Source: Pseudomonas sp.
GTDB taxonomy: Bacteria; Pseudomonadota; Gammaproteobacteria; Pseudomonadales; Pseudomonadaceae
NCBI GenBank assembly: GCA_030654635.1
Contig: JAURXE010000285.1
Location: 1-12,173, forward strand
DNA: 12,173 nucleotides
Direction: 5' to 3'
Shown here: in pieces, positions 1-6,943 of the stretch
How positions within the stretch are numbered: the stretch's first letter is position 1
How the letters are laid out: every line of letters begins with the position of its first letter
Made by a program: the position numbers and the translations under genes
The notes under the pieces: model-generated
What the model was told of the DNA's origin: nothing
Seen by the model: the letters and a program-made list of their open reading frames with translations, nothing else
Database searches by the model: none

Positions 1-962
1 CGGTAGTAAATCTGCTGGACTATGCCGGCCAGGCGGAACAGACCGTAGCAGTAGTAAAAGTCGATGCAGTCGATTTTGATCCCGGCCCGTTGCGCGTAGT
101 AATCGGCAAACTCTTGGCGGGTCAGCATGCCCGGCGCGTTACTCGGTTGGCGGCGCATCAGCTGTACCGGGGCCGGATCGTTGGCCTCAATCCAGTAAGC
201 CAGGCTGTTGCCCAGGTCCATTAGCGGGTCGCCCAGAGTGGTCAGCTCCCAGTCCAGCACGCCGATGATCTGCTGCGGGTTGTGGGGGTCGAGCAGCACG
301 TTATCGAAGCGGTAGTCGTTGTGCACGATGCTTGCGCGCGGATGATCGGCCGGCATCTTGGCGTTCAGCCAGGCCTTAACCTCGGTCCAGAGTGGCGCAT
401 CAGGGGTCAGGGCTTTTTCGTATCTGTCACTCCAGCCACTGATCTGTCGCTGCACGTAGCCTTGCGGCTTGCCCAAATCACCAAGGCCGCAGGCGTTGTA
501 ATCAACCTGGTGCAACTCAACCAGCTTGTCGATAAAGCTTTCGCACAGTTGGCGAGTTTGTTTGGCATCAAAATTCAATTCGCTGGGCAAATCGGCGCGC
601 AAGATGATGCCGTTAACCCGCTGCATCACATAAAACTCCGAGCCAATCACCGACTCGTCGGTGCAGTGCACGTAGGCCTTTGGGCAGTAAGGGAAGCCGG
701 CATTCAGCTGGTTGAGAATGCGAAACTCGCGGCCCATGTCGTGGGCCGATTTGGCCTTGTGACCAAAGGGCGGCCGGCGCAGCACCAACTCTCGTTCGGG
801 ATATTGCAGCAGGTAGGTCAGGTTCGAGGCGCCGCCTGGGAACTGACTAATAACTGGCGTACCGCTCAAGCCATCAATATGGGCTTTGAGGTAGGCGTCA
901 ATAATGCCAACGTCGAGTTCTTCGCCTGCACGGATGGGTGTGGATTGATCAGTAAGCGCCAT
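1..962 (-). CDS. Phosphotransferase family protein (ACAD10/11-like APH fold), 3' end missing
   Basis: About 320 residues are visible; the gene runs off the left edge, so the C-terminus is absent (family members are usually near 350 residues). This is the aminoglycoside-phosphotransferase fold (APH, PF01636) in the branch related to the kinase domain of eukaryotic ACAD10/ACAD11, not a true drug-resistance enzyme. Visible landmarks are the glycine-rich loop FPGGASNLTY (residues 41-50), the conserved LRRPPFGHKA stretch (61-70) with the nucleotide-site Lys69, the catalytic loop HNDYRFDN (214-221; Asp216 as base, Asn221 metal ligand) and the metal-binding LDWE with GDP (236-246). ATP-dependent phosphorylation of a hydroxylated acyl-CoA or similar small molecule is inferred from ACAD11 relatives; the substrate is unknown. 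The ATG at 962 is preceded by AAAAGGGA at a good distance. It lies beyond the terminator at 1113-1146, so it has its own promoter. Family call firm, substrate speculative. Confidence 0.9.
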   Translation of the reverse strand, partial: MALTDQSTPIRAGEELDVGIIDAYLKAHIDGLSGTPVISQFPGGASNLTYLLQYPERELVLRRPPFGHKAKSAHDMGREFRILNQLNAGFPYCPKAYVHCTDESVIGSEFYVMQRVNGIILRADLPSELNFDAKQTRQLCESFIDKLVELHQVDYNACGLGDLGKPQGYVQRQISGWSDRYEKALTPDAPLWTEVKAWLNAKMPADHPRASIVHNDYRFDNVLLDPHNPQQIIGVLDWELTTLGDPLMDLGNSLAYWIEANDPAPVQLMRRQPSNAPGMLTRQEFADYYAQRAGIKIDCIDFYYCYGLFRLAGIVQQIYY

Positions 963-993
963 GCTTATCCCTTTTGCTTATGATAGGGGCTTG

Positions 994-1010
994 AGATTAT
1001 TGTTTAATCT
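994..1010. promoter_or_regulatory. Perfect inverted repeat, possible operator upstream of the phosphotransferase gene
   Basis: AGATTA and TAATCT flank a 5-bp spacer, 32 bp upstream of the phosphotransferase start. The size and spacing suit a dimeric repressor such as a TetR-type protein, but no regulator gene is visible in the window. It could also overlap the gene's -10 region. The 208-bp gap between the phosphotransferase and SCP2 genes otherwise holds a 10-bp palindrome AGCTGCAGCT (1034-1043) and the terminator at 1113-1146. Confidence 0.3.
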
Positions 1011-1112
1011 AATGCTGCTCAGCCTGGCTCACAAGCTGCAGCTGCTGTTATTGGTGAGCGTGTTGCAGCGTAATCAGTCGGCTTGATTGATAGGTTGGGG
1101 TTTTCCAGGCGA

Positions 1113-1146
1113 AAAAAAACCGAAGCCCAAGGGCCCCGGTTTTTTT
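1113..1146 (-). terminator. Rho-independent terminator of the phosphatase-SCP2 operon
   Basis: An A-run, then CCG, GCCC, a 2-nt loop, GGGC, CGG and a T-run form a hairpin (stem interrupted by an AA/CC internal loop) with the A and T tracts pairing at its base. It begins 25 bp past the SCP2 stop codon. Because both ends carry homopolymer tracts it could work in both directions. It separates the SCP2 transcript from the phosphotransferase gene. Confidence 0.85.
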
Positions 1147-1170
1147 CAGCAGCTAGTAACAGCCGGAGGC

Positions 1171-1485
1171 TTAAACTGGGAAAAGTTCGCCCAGTTTCAT
1201 AGCCAACATCATGTCGCCTTCAGCACGTAGTTTGCCGCCCATGAATGCTTGCATGCCGTCGGTTTCGCCGGTGGTGATGCCGCTCAGGGTTTCGGTGCTC
1301 ATGATCAGGGTAACGTTAGCGGCAGCCGACTCACCTTGGCTCATTTCGCAAGCGCCATCTTTAACGGTCAGGAAGAAGTTTTCGCCGTCTTCGATGTTGA
1401 AGCCAAATACTAGGTCCAGGCCAGCAGCGGCGGAAGCGTTGAACTTGGATTGCATGGTGTGTGCGATATCAGCAACTGAGGTCAT
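1171..1485 (-). CDS. SCP2 sterol-carrier domain protein
   Basis: A 104-residue protein consisting of a single SCP2 sterol-binding domain (PF02036). It shows the typical alternating pattern: an N-terminal amphipathic helix, strands around FGFNIEDG and FFLTVKDG (residues 28-44), the ANVTLIMSTETL strand/helix (56-67) and the closing FMGGKLRAEGDMMLAMKL segment (81-98), where K-x-x-G-D is the family hallmark. Such domains make a hydrophobic pocket binding fatty acyl-CoAs or other lipids; in bacteria the physiological ligand is rarely known. No signal peptide, so cytosolic. The ATG follows AAAGGA with a 7-nt spacing. It sits 60 bp downstream of the phosphatase gene with no terminator between, so the two are probably co-transcribed and stop at the hairpin at 1113-1146. 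The pairing with a phosphotransferase and a phosphatase suggests lipid or acyl-CoA metabolism (inference). Confidence 0.92.
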   Translation of the reverse strand: MTSVADIAHTMQSKFNASAAAGLDLVFGFNIEDGENFFLTVKDGACEMSQGESAAANVTLIMSTETLSGITTGETDGMQAFMGGKLRAEGDMMLAMKLGELFPV

Positions 1486-1545
1486 GGTTCTATCCTTTGG
1501 TTTCAGGTTTTGTTGGAGACCTTGCGGGTCACAGTGAGCTGAAGC

Positions 1546-2256
1546 TCATCGAAATGTGATGAGCTCCGGCGCCTTTAACAGCTGTAAATGTATCTGGCTG
1601 TTAAAGGAAGCTAGGGCCACCTCAGTCGCGCGAAATTTAACGCGACTGAGTGATGTGTTGACGATTTGCCAGTTAAGCTCGAATGCCTTCTCGGCCGGTA
1701 CAGCCGTAATCAGCCGGAGCAAGGCCGTGATAGTACCGCCGGAAGTGAACACGGCGATGTTATCTTTGCTTTGCGCTTGTATCAGTATGCGTTGCAGGCC
1801 GGCGGCAACCCGCTCTACAAAGCTGGTCCAGCTTTCCAGTCCGTCGGCCGGGTAATCACCGCTTACCCAACGCTGAATGATGCGCGCGAACAGGCGCTGA
1901 AATTCCGCCCGGTTTTGCGCACCGTTACGCAGGATCGCCAGTGCCTGTGGCTCTTCTGGCAGCAGCCCCGGCAGCAAACTGCGAATCACCGCATCGGCAT
2001 CGAACTCATTAAAGGCGCTGTCGATTTCAATGTCTGGGGCAGTCCAGCCGTTTGCGCTGAGTTGTTGCAGCGTGTGTTTGGCGGTGTCTTGCTGGCGGCG
2101 TAAATCGCCACTCAGGCAACGGTCAAAACGTATCTCCAAATCGCTCAGGTGCTTGCCCAATACTTCAGCCTGGCGAATGCCGATGGGCGAAAGCACATCG
2201 TAGTCGTCGGCACCGAATGAGGCCTGGCCATGTCGAATGAGATAAATACTGCCCAC
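1546..2256 (-). CDS. Histidine phosphatase superfamily protein with Ser in place of the second catalytic His
   Basis: 236 residues from a GTG start. The N-terminal strand with the phospho-accepting LIRHGQAS (Arg8, His9, Gly10) is intact, as are the LRR phosphate-binding arginines (52-54) and the acidic FNEF (Glu84) typical of the phosphoglycerate-mutase-like fold. Where the family normally has the second histidine in an S-H-G-G turn, this protein reads VFTSGGT (Ser172). Activity is therefore likely altered, or it belongs to a subfamily that has dispensed with this residue. The reading frame stays open upstream to an ATG at 2367, but that ATG lies upstream of a strong promoter (2291-2319), so the GTG immediately before the conserved strand is the better start. 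The SD is weak (ACGGAT, about 12 nt upstream). First gene of a likely operon with SCP2. Substrate unknown. Confidence 0.9.
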   Translation of the reverse strand: MGSIYLIRHGQASFGADDYDVLSPIGIRQAEVLGKHLSDLEIRFDRCLSGDLRRQQDTAKHTLQQLSANGWTAPDIEIDSAFNEFDADAVIRSLLPGLLPEEPQALAILRNGAQNRAEFQRLFARIIQRWVSGDYPADGLESWTSFVERVAAGLQRILIQAQSKDNIAVFTSGGTITALLRLITAVPAEKAFELNWQIVNTSLSRVKFRATEVALASFNSQIHLQLLKAPELITFR

Positions 2257-2290
2257 GTTTGGGGTTATCCGTTGGGGGTAAAGTGAGCCG

Positions 2291-2319
2291 AGATTATGGG
2301 GATAGAAACAGCCTGTCAA
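2291..2319 (-). promoter_or_regulatory. Sigma70 promoter of the phosphatase-SCP2 operon
   Basis: On the minus strand a perfect -35 TTGACA is followed after exactly 17 bp by -10 TAATCT. Transcription would start near 2284 and give a leader of about 28 nt before the GTG at 2256. It is the best promoter match in the window and decides the start codon of the phosphatase gene. Confidence 0.8.
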
Positions 2320-2351
2320 CGTAAAAACATACGCTTGTTTGAATTGCTCGG

Positions 2352-2365
2352 GCGCAAACTTGCGC
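2352..2365. promoter_or_regulatory. 14-bp palindrome in the divergent phosphatase/sohB promoter region
   Basis: GCGCAA and TTGCGC are separated by 2 bp, 32 bp upstream of the phosphatase -35 and about 104 bp before the sohB start. A further TTTGCG follows at 2372-2377, giving a second, wider dyad GCAAAC...GTTTGC (2354-2376). The position suits an activator or repressor acting on either gene; no regulator can be named. No convincing sohB promoter was recognised in the 212-bp gap (TATGCT at 2403-2408 is a possible -10 without a good -35). Confidence 0.3.
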
Positions 2366-2468
2366 AATAGGTTTGCGACTGGTCGACGGCCGGTAGCGCC
2401 GGTATGCTGAGTAACTAGTGTCTTCGTCGCTAAACGCGCTGATATGGATAAAACGAAAGGGGATATGT

Positions 2469-3503
2469 GTGGAGTTTTTTGTTGAATATGCAGGATTTTT
2501 AGCCCGCACGGTCACCGTGGTGGTTGCTGTGGTGTTGGTGCTGTTAGTGATTGCCACGTTGCGCGGTAAAGGCCGCCAGGGTAGTCGCGGTCATTTACAG
2601 GTGCTAAAGCTCAATGACTTTTACCGCAGCCTGCGCGAGCGTCTGGAGCAAACGGTGCTCGACAAACAGGACCTTAAGGCACTGCGCAAGCTTGAAGGCA
2701 AACAAGCTAAACAAGCCAAGCTGAAAAAGCGTGCGGGCGATAAAAAAACTCGGGTGTTCGTGCTGGATTTTGATGGCGACATCAAGGCCTCAGCCACCGA
2801 GCATTTGCGCCATGAGATCACCGCACTGCTGGCTATCGCCACCGCCCAGGATGAAGTGGTGCTGCGCCTTGAAAGCGGTGGCGGCATGGTGCACAGCTAT
2901 GGCTTGGCATCTTCGCAATTGGCGCGGATTCGCCAAGCCGGTGTGCCGCTGACGGTCTGCGTCGACAAGGTGGCGGCCAGCGGTGGTTATATGATGGCCT
3001 GTATTGGCGAGAAAATTCTCAGCGCGCCCTTTGCCATACTCGGCTCGATTGGCGTGGTGGCGCAGGTGCCGAACGTGCACCGTTTACTGAAGAAGCACGA
3101 GATCGATTTTGAAGTGCTGACGGCCGGCACCTATAAGCGCACCTTGACGGTGTTTGGCGAAAACACTGAAAAAGGCCGGGAGAAATTTCAGGAAGACCTG
3201 GAAACCACCCATACCCTGTTTAAAGGTTTTGTCTCGCGCTACCGGCCGCAATTGACGATCGATGAAATCGCCACCGGCGAGGTCTGGCTGGGGCTGGCGG
3301 CATTAGACAAAAAGCTGGTCGATGAACTTAAAACCAGCGATGAATACCTCGGCGAGCGCGCCCGTGAAGCCGAATTGTTCCACCTGCATTACGCCGAGAA
3401 AAAGACCCTGCAGGAACGTTTCGGCCTGGCTGCCAGCGTGGCCATTGATCGGGTGTTACTCAATTGGTGGAGTCGGCTTAGCCAGCAACGTTTTTGGCAA
3501 TAA
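2469..3503 (+). CDS. sohB: Inner-membrane serine protease SohB (S49 family)
   Basis: 344 residues from a GTG preceded by AAAGGGGA; the reading frame is open further upstream, but the N-terminus VEFFVEYAGFLAR matches the start of E. coli SohB (349 residues). One membrane segment (about residues 13-31) anchors it in the inner membrane, followed by a Lys/Arg-rich coiled linker (65-92) and the S49 peptidase domain. The catalytic dyad of SppA/SohB is visible: Ser171 in VAASGGYMM and Lys223 in GTYKRTLTVFGENT. VLRLESGGGMV (131-141) forms the substrate-cleft strand and oxyanion loop. Known role of the family: cleavage of signal peptides and membrane-protein fragments; E. coli sohB suppresses degP defects in multicopy. 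Transcribed divergently from the phosphatase operon. All key residues present, no sign of damage. Confidence 0.95.
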   Translation: MEFFVEYAGFLARTVTVVVAVVLVLLVIATLRGKGRQGSRGHLQVLKLNDFYRSLRERLEQTVLDKQDLKALRKLEGKQAKQAKLKKRAGDKKTRVFVLDFDGDIKASATEHLRHEITALLAIATAQDEVVLRLESGGGMVHSYGLASSQLARIRQAGVPLTVCVDKVAASGGYMMACIGEKILSAPFAILGSIGVVAQVPNVHRLLKKHEIDFEVLTAGTYKRTLTVFGENTEKGREKFQEDLETTHTLFKGFVSRYRPQLTIDEIATGEVWLGLAALDKKLVDELKTSDEYLGERAREAELFHLHYAEKKTLQERFGLAASVAIDRVLLNWWSRLSQQRFWQ

Positions 3504-3522
3504 AGCCTCGTTGAACATTATT

Positions 3523-3579
3523 AACAGGTTGTTGAGAAACGCTGCATAGCTGAGCACAGCAGTTTTTCAACGGCCTGTT
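3523..3579. repeat. 57-bp imperfect palindrome between sohB and the AcuI-like gene
   Basis: Arms AACAGG/CCTGTT, then GTTGA/TCAAC and AAA/TTT, then CTGC/GCAG make about 21 pairs, three of them G-U type, with one 2-nt bulge and a 13-nt loop. No T-run follows on the plus strand, so it is not a classical terminator for sohB. It ends some 10 bp before the RBS region of the next gene. Its shape resembles the short extragenic palindromes scattered in Pseudomonas genomes, and the arm sequence (GTTGA..AAAC..CTGC / GCAG TTTTTCAAC) looks familiar as such a repeat; copy number cannot be tested in one window. Confidence 0.55.
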
Positions 3580-3601
3580 CTGGATAAATAAGGAGAACCG
3601 C

Positions 3602-4594
3602 ATGACTAGCTTTCAAGCACTGGTGGTGAGTGAGCAAGCCGACGGCCGCTTTGTCTCGCAGGTGCAGACCCGCGAAGTGGCCGACCTGCCCGTCGGTGAA
3701 GTATTGATCCGCGTGCAGTACTCCTCCTTGAACTACAAAGATGCGCTGTCGGCCAGTGGCAATCGTGGGGTGACTAAAAACTATCCGCACACCCCAGGCA
3801 TCGATGCGGCTGGCATTGTCGAGCAGTCCAGTGTCAGCGAGTTTGCTGCCGGCGATGAGGTGATAGTCACAGGTTACGACCTTGGCATGAACACCTCCGG
3901 CGGTTTAGCCCAGTACATTCGGGTGCCAGCGGCCTGGCTGTTAAAGCGTCCGCAAGGGTTATCGCTGCGTGAGGCGATGTTATTGGGCACGGCAGGGCTG
4001 ACCGCGGCGCTCTGCGTGGCCAAGTTGGAGCAGGCCGGGCTGACCCCGGACGCCGGCACTGTGTTGGTCACCGGTGCCACAGGCGGTGTCGGCAGCATTG
4101 CCGTGGCCTTGCTGGCTAGCCTGGGTTATCAGGTGGCTGCGGCGACCGGCAAGCCTGAACAGGCTGATTTTCTAAAGCGCCTCGGCGCTACGCAGATCGT
4201 TAGTCGCAGCAGTCTGCTGGACGGCACCGACAAAGCCATGCTCAAGCCGCAATGGGCCGGGGCGGTGGATACTGTCGGCGGCGACATCTTGTTTAATGTG
4301 GTCAAGGCGCTGCACTACGGTGGCAGCCTGGCCTGTTGCGGGCTGACGGCTGGCGTGGCCTTTAACGCCAGCGTGCTGCCGTTTATCTTGCGTGGGGTCA
4401 ACCTGCTTGGGGTCGATTCGGTCGAACTGCCCTTGGTGGTCAAGGCCTCGATGTGGGACAAGCTGTCGTTGCAGTGGAAACTCAGTAATCTGGAAACCTT
4501 GGCTCACGAAGTGACCTTGGCGCAGTTACCGGCGGCGATTGAGGAAATGCTGGCAGCTAAGGCCAGCGGCCGAGTTCTGGTTAATCTGAGCTGA
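3602..4594 (+). CDS. acuI: AcuI/YhdH-type acrylyl-CoA reductase (NADPH), MDR family
   Basis: 330 residues, a complete medium-chain dehydrogenase/reductase of the zinc-free YhdH/AcuI branch (E. coli AcuI is 324). The N-terminal catalytic domain has YSSLNYKDAL (40-49) and TPGIDAAGIV (64-73), signatures of this branch. The nucleotide-binding domain has VTGATGGVGS (156-165) with Lys184 placed for the NADPH 2'-phosphate, and AVDTVGG (221-227). Known reaction: NADPH-dependent reduction of acrylyl-CoA to propionyl-CoA, which detoxifies acrylate from DMSP or 3-hydroxypropionate breakdown. Here the substrate is inferred from family only; no DMSP genes are nearby. The ATG follows TAAGGAGA at 6-7 nt. 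It is 98 bp after sohB, with the palindrome at 3523-3579 between, and ends before the bidirectional terminator at 4635-4663. Confidence 0.9.
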   Translation: MTSFQALVVSEQADGRFVSQVQTREVADLPVGEVLIRVQYSSLNYKDALSASGNRGVTKNYPHTPGIDAAGIVEQSSVSEFAAGDEVIVTGYDLGMNTSGGLAQYIRVPAAWLLKRPQGLSLREAMLLGTAGLTAALCVAKLEQAGLTPDAGTVLVTGATGGVGSIAVALLASLGYQVAAATGKPEQADFLKRLGATQIVSRSSLLDGTDKAMLKPQWAGAVDTVGGDILFNVVKALHYGGSLACCGLTAGVAFNASVLPFILRGVNLLGVDSVELPLVVKASMWDKLSLQWKLSNLETLAHEVTLAQLPAAIEEMLAAKASGRVLVNLS

Positions 4595-4634
4595 AGCTCT
4601 ACGTAGTTGGCTGTTTTACTAAACGGCCACGCAG

Positions 4635-4663
4635 AAAAAAGCCCTGAATTTCAGGGCTTTTTT
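4635..4663. terminator. Bidirectional rho-independent terminator
   Basis: Six A, then GCCCTGA, a 3-nt loop, TCAGGGC and six T make a perfect hairpin. It lies between the convergent AcuI-like gene (stop at 4594) and the DUF934 gene (stop at 4693), and can end transcripts from both sides. Confidence 0.92.
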
Positions 4664-4692
4664 GCAACTAGCAGATGCTCACCAACCAGGCA

Positions 4693-5190
4693 TTAAGCTC
4701 TGCGGCGAAACAACGGCAGCGGCTGGTCGCTTGAGGCTTGGTAGACGTGACTTAACTCGCTAAAGGCTAGCAAGGCGTCTTCAGCGTTCATGTCCGCGCG
4801 CAAAGCGAAGGCATCGAAGCCGCAACGCTTGAGGGCAAACAGCTGATCGCGCAACACGTCGCCAATGGCACGTACTTCACCTTTGTAGCTGTAGCGCTGG
4901 CGCAACAGGCAGGCGGTGGAGGAGTGACGGCCATCGGTGAAGCTGGGAAAATTCAGGGCGATGACCTGGAAGTTATCCAGGTCAGCGGCGATTTCCTCAA
5001 TTTCCTCACCGGCTTCCAGCCATACCCCTAAACCGCCATCGCGGGCTTTCAGTGCTCGCGAATGCTCGACCCAGAGCGCTAGCGGCACAATGATGTCGTC
5101 GCAGTTGGAGATGCCGTCGAGGCTGGCGTCCTTGGGCAGCAGGTGCCAAGTCTCGTCGATGATCTGGCCGTTCTTAATGATTCGCTGCAT
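4693..5190 (-). CDS. DUF934 protein, sulfite-reductase partner
   Basis: 165 residues. DUF934 (PF06073) proteins are nearly always encoded next to a ferredoxin-type sulfite reductase, and are thought to help assimilatory sulfate reduction; the biochemical role is not established to my knowledge. The signature block is intact: NFPSFTDGR (about 80-88), LLRQRYSYKGEVRAIGDV (94-111) and DQLFALKRCGFDAF (114-127). No membrane segment or signal peptide; the single conserved Cys in KRCGFD is notable. The reading frame is open upstream to 5277, but the ATG at 5190 has a good SD (AAGGAG, 8-9 nt) inside the end of cysI and fits the usual N-terminus MQRIIKNG. The start overlaps the cysI 3' end by 17 bp, which indicates translational coupling and near-equal dosage. 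Confidence 0.92.
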   Translation of the reverse strand: MQRIIKNGQIIDETWHLLPKDASLDGISNCDDIIVPLALWVEHSRALKARDGGLGVWLEAGEEIEEIAADLDNFQVIALNFPSFTDGRHSSTACLLRQRYSYKGEVRAIGDVLRDQLFALKRCGFDAFALRADMNAEDALLAFSELSHVYQASSDQPLPLFRRRA

Positions 5191-6832
5191 AAACGCGCTC
5201 CTTGAATGGGTCGATACCGATGCGGCGGAAAGTATCGAGGAAGCTTTCTTCGGGGCTGCGTTGTTCGATGTAGACATTGATGATTTTCTCGATCACGTCC
5301 GCCATATCTTCTTCGGCGAAGGATGGGCCGAGGATTTTTGCCAGGCTGGCGTCGCGGCCCGAGCTGCCACCCAGGGAGACTTGGTAGAACTCTTGGCCTT
5401 TTTTGTCGACGCCGAGAATGCCGATATGACCGACGTGGTGGTGACCACAGGCGTTCATGCAGCCGGAGATGTTCAGCTCCAGCTCGCCGATGTCGAACAG
5501 ATAATCCAGGTTATCGAAGCGCCGTTGAATGGCTTCGGCGACCGGAATCGACTTGGCATTGGCCAGCGAGCAGAAATCGCCACCCGGGCAGCAGATCAAG
5601 TCGGTCAAGAGACCAACGTTAGGCGTGGCAAAGCCCAGTTCGCGCAATTCGCCCCACAGGGTAAACAGCTGGGCCTGCTCGATATCGGCGAGGATGATGT
5701 TTTGGTTATGGCTGTTGCGCACCTCGCCAAAGCTGTAACGATCAGCCAGGTCGGCAATCGCGTCCAGTTGCTTGTCGGTAACATCGCCGGGCGCTGTGCC
5801 GGTCGGTTTCAGCGACAGGGTCACTGCCACGTAGCCGGGTTTCTTGTGCGCGAAGGTGTTGCGCTGACGCCAGCGGGCAAAGCCTGGGTGCTCGGCGTCG
5901 AGGGCGCTCAATGCGGCCTGTTGGTCTTCCAGCGGCAGATACGCAGGGTCCACGAAGTACTGGGCGACGCGCTGCACTTCGGTGTTGTCCAGAGTGCTTG
6001 GGCCATCTTTGATGTGCGCCCACTCGGCGTTGACGCGCTCGGCAAATACCTCAGGGGTCAGCGCCTTAACCAGAATTTTGATCCGTGCCTTGTACTTGTT
6101 GTCGCGCCGGCCATAGCGGTTGTAGACCCGCAAGATGGCCTCAAGATAGCTGAGCAGGTGCTGCCACGGCAGGAATTCATTAATAAAGCTGCCGACTATC
6201 GGGGTGCGGCCCAAACCGCCGCCGACCGAGACCCGGAAACCCAGTTCGCCTGCGGCGTTGTGCACTGCCTCCAGGCCGATGTCATGCACCTCGATGGCAG
6301 CGCGGTCGCTGATCGAGCCATTGACGGCGATCTTGAACTTGCGCGGCAAGTGGGTGAACTCGGGGTGGAAGGTTGACCACTGACGGATGATCTCGCACCA
6401 AGGGCGCGGATCGATCACTTCATCCGCTGCCACACCGGCAAACTGGTCGGTGGTGGTGTTGCGGATGCAGTTGCCGCTGGTTTGGATCGCGTGCATCTGC
6501 ACGGTCGCCAACTCGCCAAGAATGGCCGGCACGTCTTCCAGTTCTGGCCAGTTGAACTGTACGTTCTGGCGGGTACTGATGTGCGCATAGCCCTTGTCGT
6601 AGTCGCGGGCGATCTTGGCCAGCATGCGCACTTGGTTTGAGCTGAGCAGGCCGTAAGGCACGGCAACCCGCAACATCGGCGCGTAACGCTGAATATAAAG
6701 GCCATTCTGCAGGCGCAGTGGGCGGAAATCTTCGCCTGACAGCTCGCCAGCCAAAAAGCGTCGGGTTTGATCGGCGAACTGCTTAACGCGGTCCTCAACG
6801 ATCTGTTGGTCGTACTGGTCGTATACGTACAT
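5174..6832 (-). CDS. cysI: Assimilatory sulfite reductase, siroheme / 4Fe-4S haemoprotein
   Basis: 552 residues, full length for the nitrite/sulfite reductase family. Two repeated ferredoxin-like half domains and siroheme-binding modules are present. HISTRQNVQFNW (84-95) and SGNCIRNTTTD (119-129) belong to the first module; KFKIAVNGS (165-173) and GGGLGRTP (204-211) to the second. The cluster cysteines are Cys415 and Cys421 (CPGGDFC) and Cys458 and Cys462 (SGCMNAC), bridging the 4Fe-4S cluster and siroheme. Reaction: six-electron reduction of sulfite to sulfide in cysteine synthesis, in the cytosol. No FAD/FMN partner (CysJ) is next door, so electrons probably come from ferredoxin or an unlinked reductase, as in other Pseudomonas. 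Nitrite reductase is the alternative family function, but the DUF934 partner argues for sulfite. The ATG has CAGGA about 8 nt upstream. Confidence 0.95.
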   Translation of the reverse strand: MYVYDQYDQQIVEDRVKQFADQTRRFLAGELSGEDFRPLRLQNGLYIQRYAPMLRVAVPYGLLSSNQVRMLAKIARDYDKGYAHISTRQNVQFNWPELEDVPAILGELATVQMHAIQTSGNCIRNTTTDQFAGVAADEVIDPRPWCEIIRQWSTFHPEFTHLPRKFKIAVNGSISDRAAIEVHDIGLEAVHNAAGELGFRVSVGGGLGRTPIVGSFINEFLPWQHLLSYLEAILRVYNRYGRRDNKYKARIKILVKALTPEVFAERVNAEWAHIKDGPSTLDNTEVQRVAQYFVDPAYLPLEDQQAALSALDAEHPGFARWRQRNTFAHKKPGYVAVTLSLKPTGTAPGDVTDKQLDAIADLADRYSFGEVRNSHNQNIILADIEQAQLFTLWGELRELGFATPNVGLLTDLICCPGGDFCSLANAKSIPVAEAIQRRFDNLDYLFDIGELELNISGCMNACGHHHVGHIGILGVDKKGQEFYQVSLGGSSGRDASLAKILGPSFAEEDMADVIEKIINVYIEQRSPEESFLDTFRRIGIDPFKERVYAANH

Positions 6833-6866
6833 GAAATGTCCTGTTTTCAGGCTGCTACAGCTGATC

Positions 6867-6935
6867 TGCGCGCACGGCCGCGCACTCCCTAAATTGGAGC
6901 GCAGGCAAGATACCAGCTCAGGGTTATGCGCAAAA
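6867..6935 (-). promoter_or_regulatory. Probable cysI promoter and structured leader
   Basis: On the minus strand TATCTT (6907-6912) is a good -10; with 17-bp spacing the -35 position holds TTTTGC (6930-6935), a poor match as is common in activator-dependent promoters. CysB control is expected from knowledge of cys genes, but I could not assign a site. The leader from about 6900 contains a GC-rich hairpin TGCGCG / CGCGCA (6867-6884) and a second possible CTCC/GGAG stem beside it (6885-6898). Confidence 0.4.
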
Positions 6936-6943
6936 GTGATGTT

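Noticed and set aside
282..983. Long open frame on the plus strand opposite the phosphotransferase gene
   Set aside because: The minus strand carries clear kinase motifs in the same stretch, and the plus-strand product resembles no family; it is an antisense shadow.
1535..1548. Small hairpin TGAGC-TGAA-GCTCA at the end of the phosphatase gene
   Set aside because: Only five pairs and no T-run; too weak to split the phosphatase and SCP2 genes into separate transcripts.
2354..2376. GCAAAC...GTTTGC dyad as a PsrA (fatty-acid regulator) site
   Set aside because: The spacer is 11 bp, whereas PsrA half-sites are separated by only a few bases; kept merely as an unassigned dyad.
4937..6376. 479-codon plus-strand open frame opposite cysI and the DUF934 gene
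   Set aside because: High-GC shadow of cysI. The minus-strand protein has all four cluster cysteines, and the plus-strand product has no recognisable domain or RBS.
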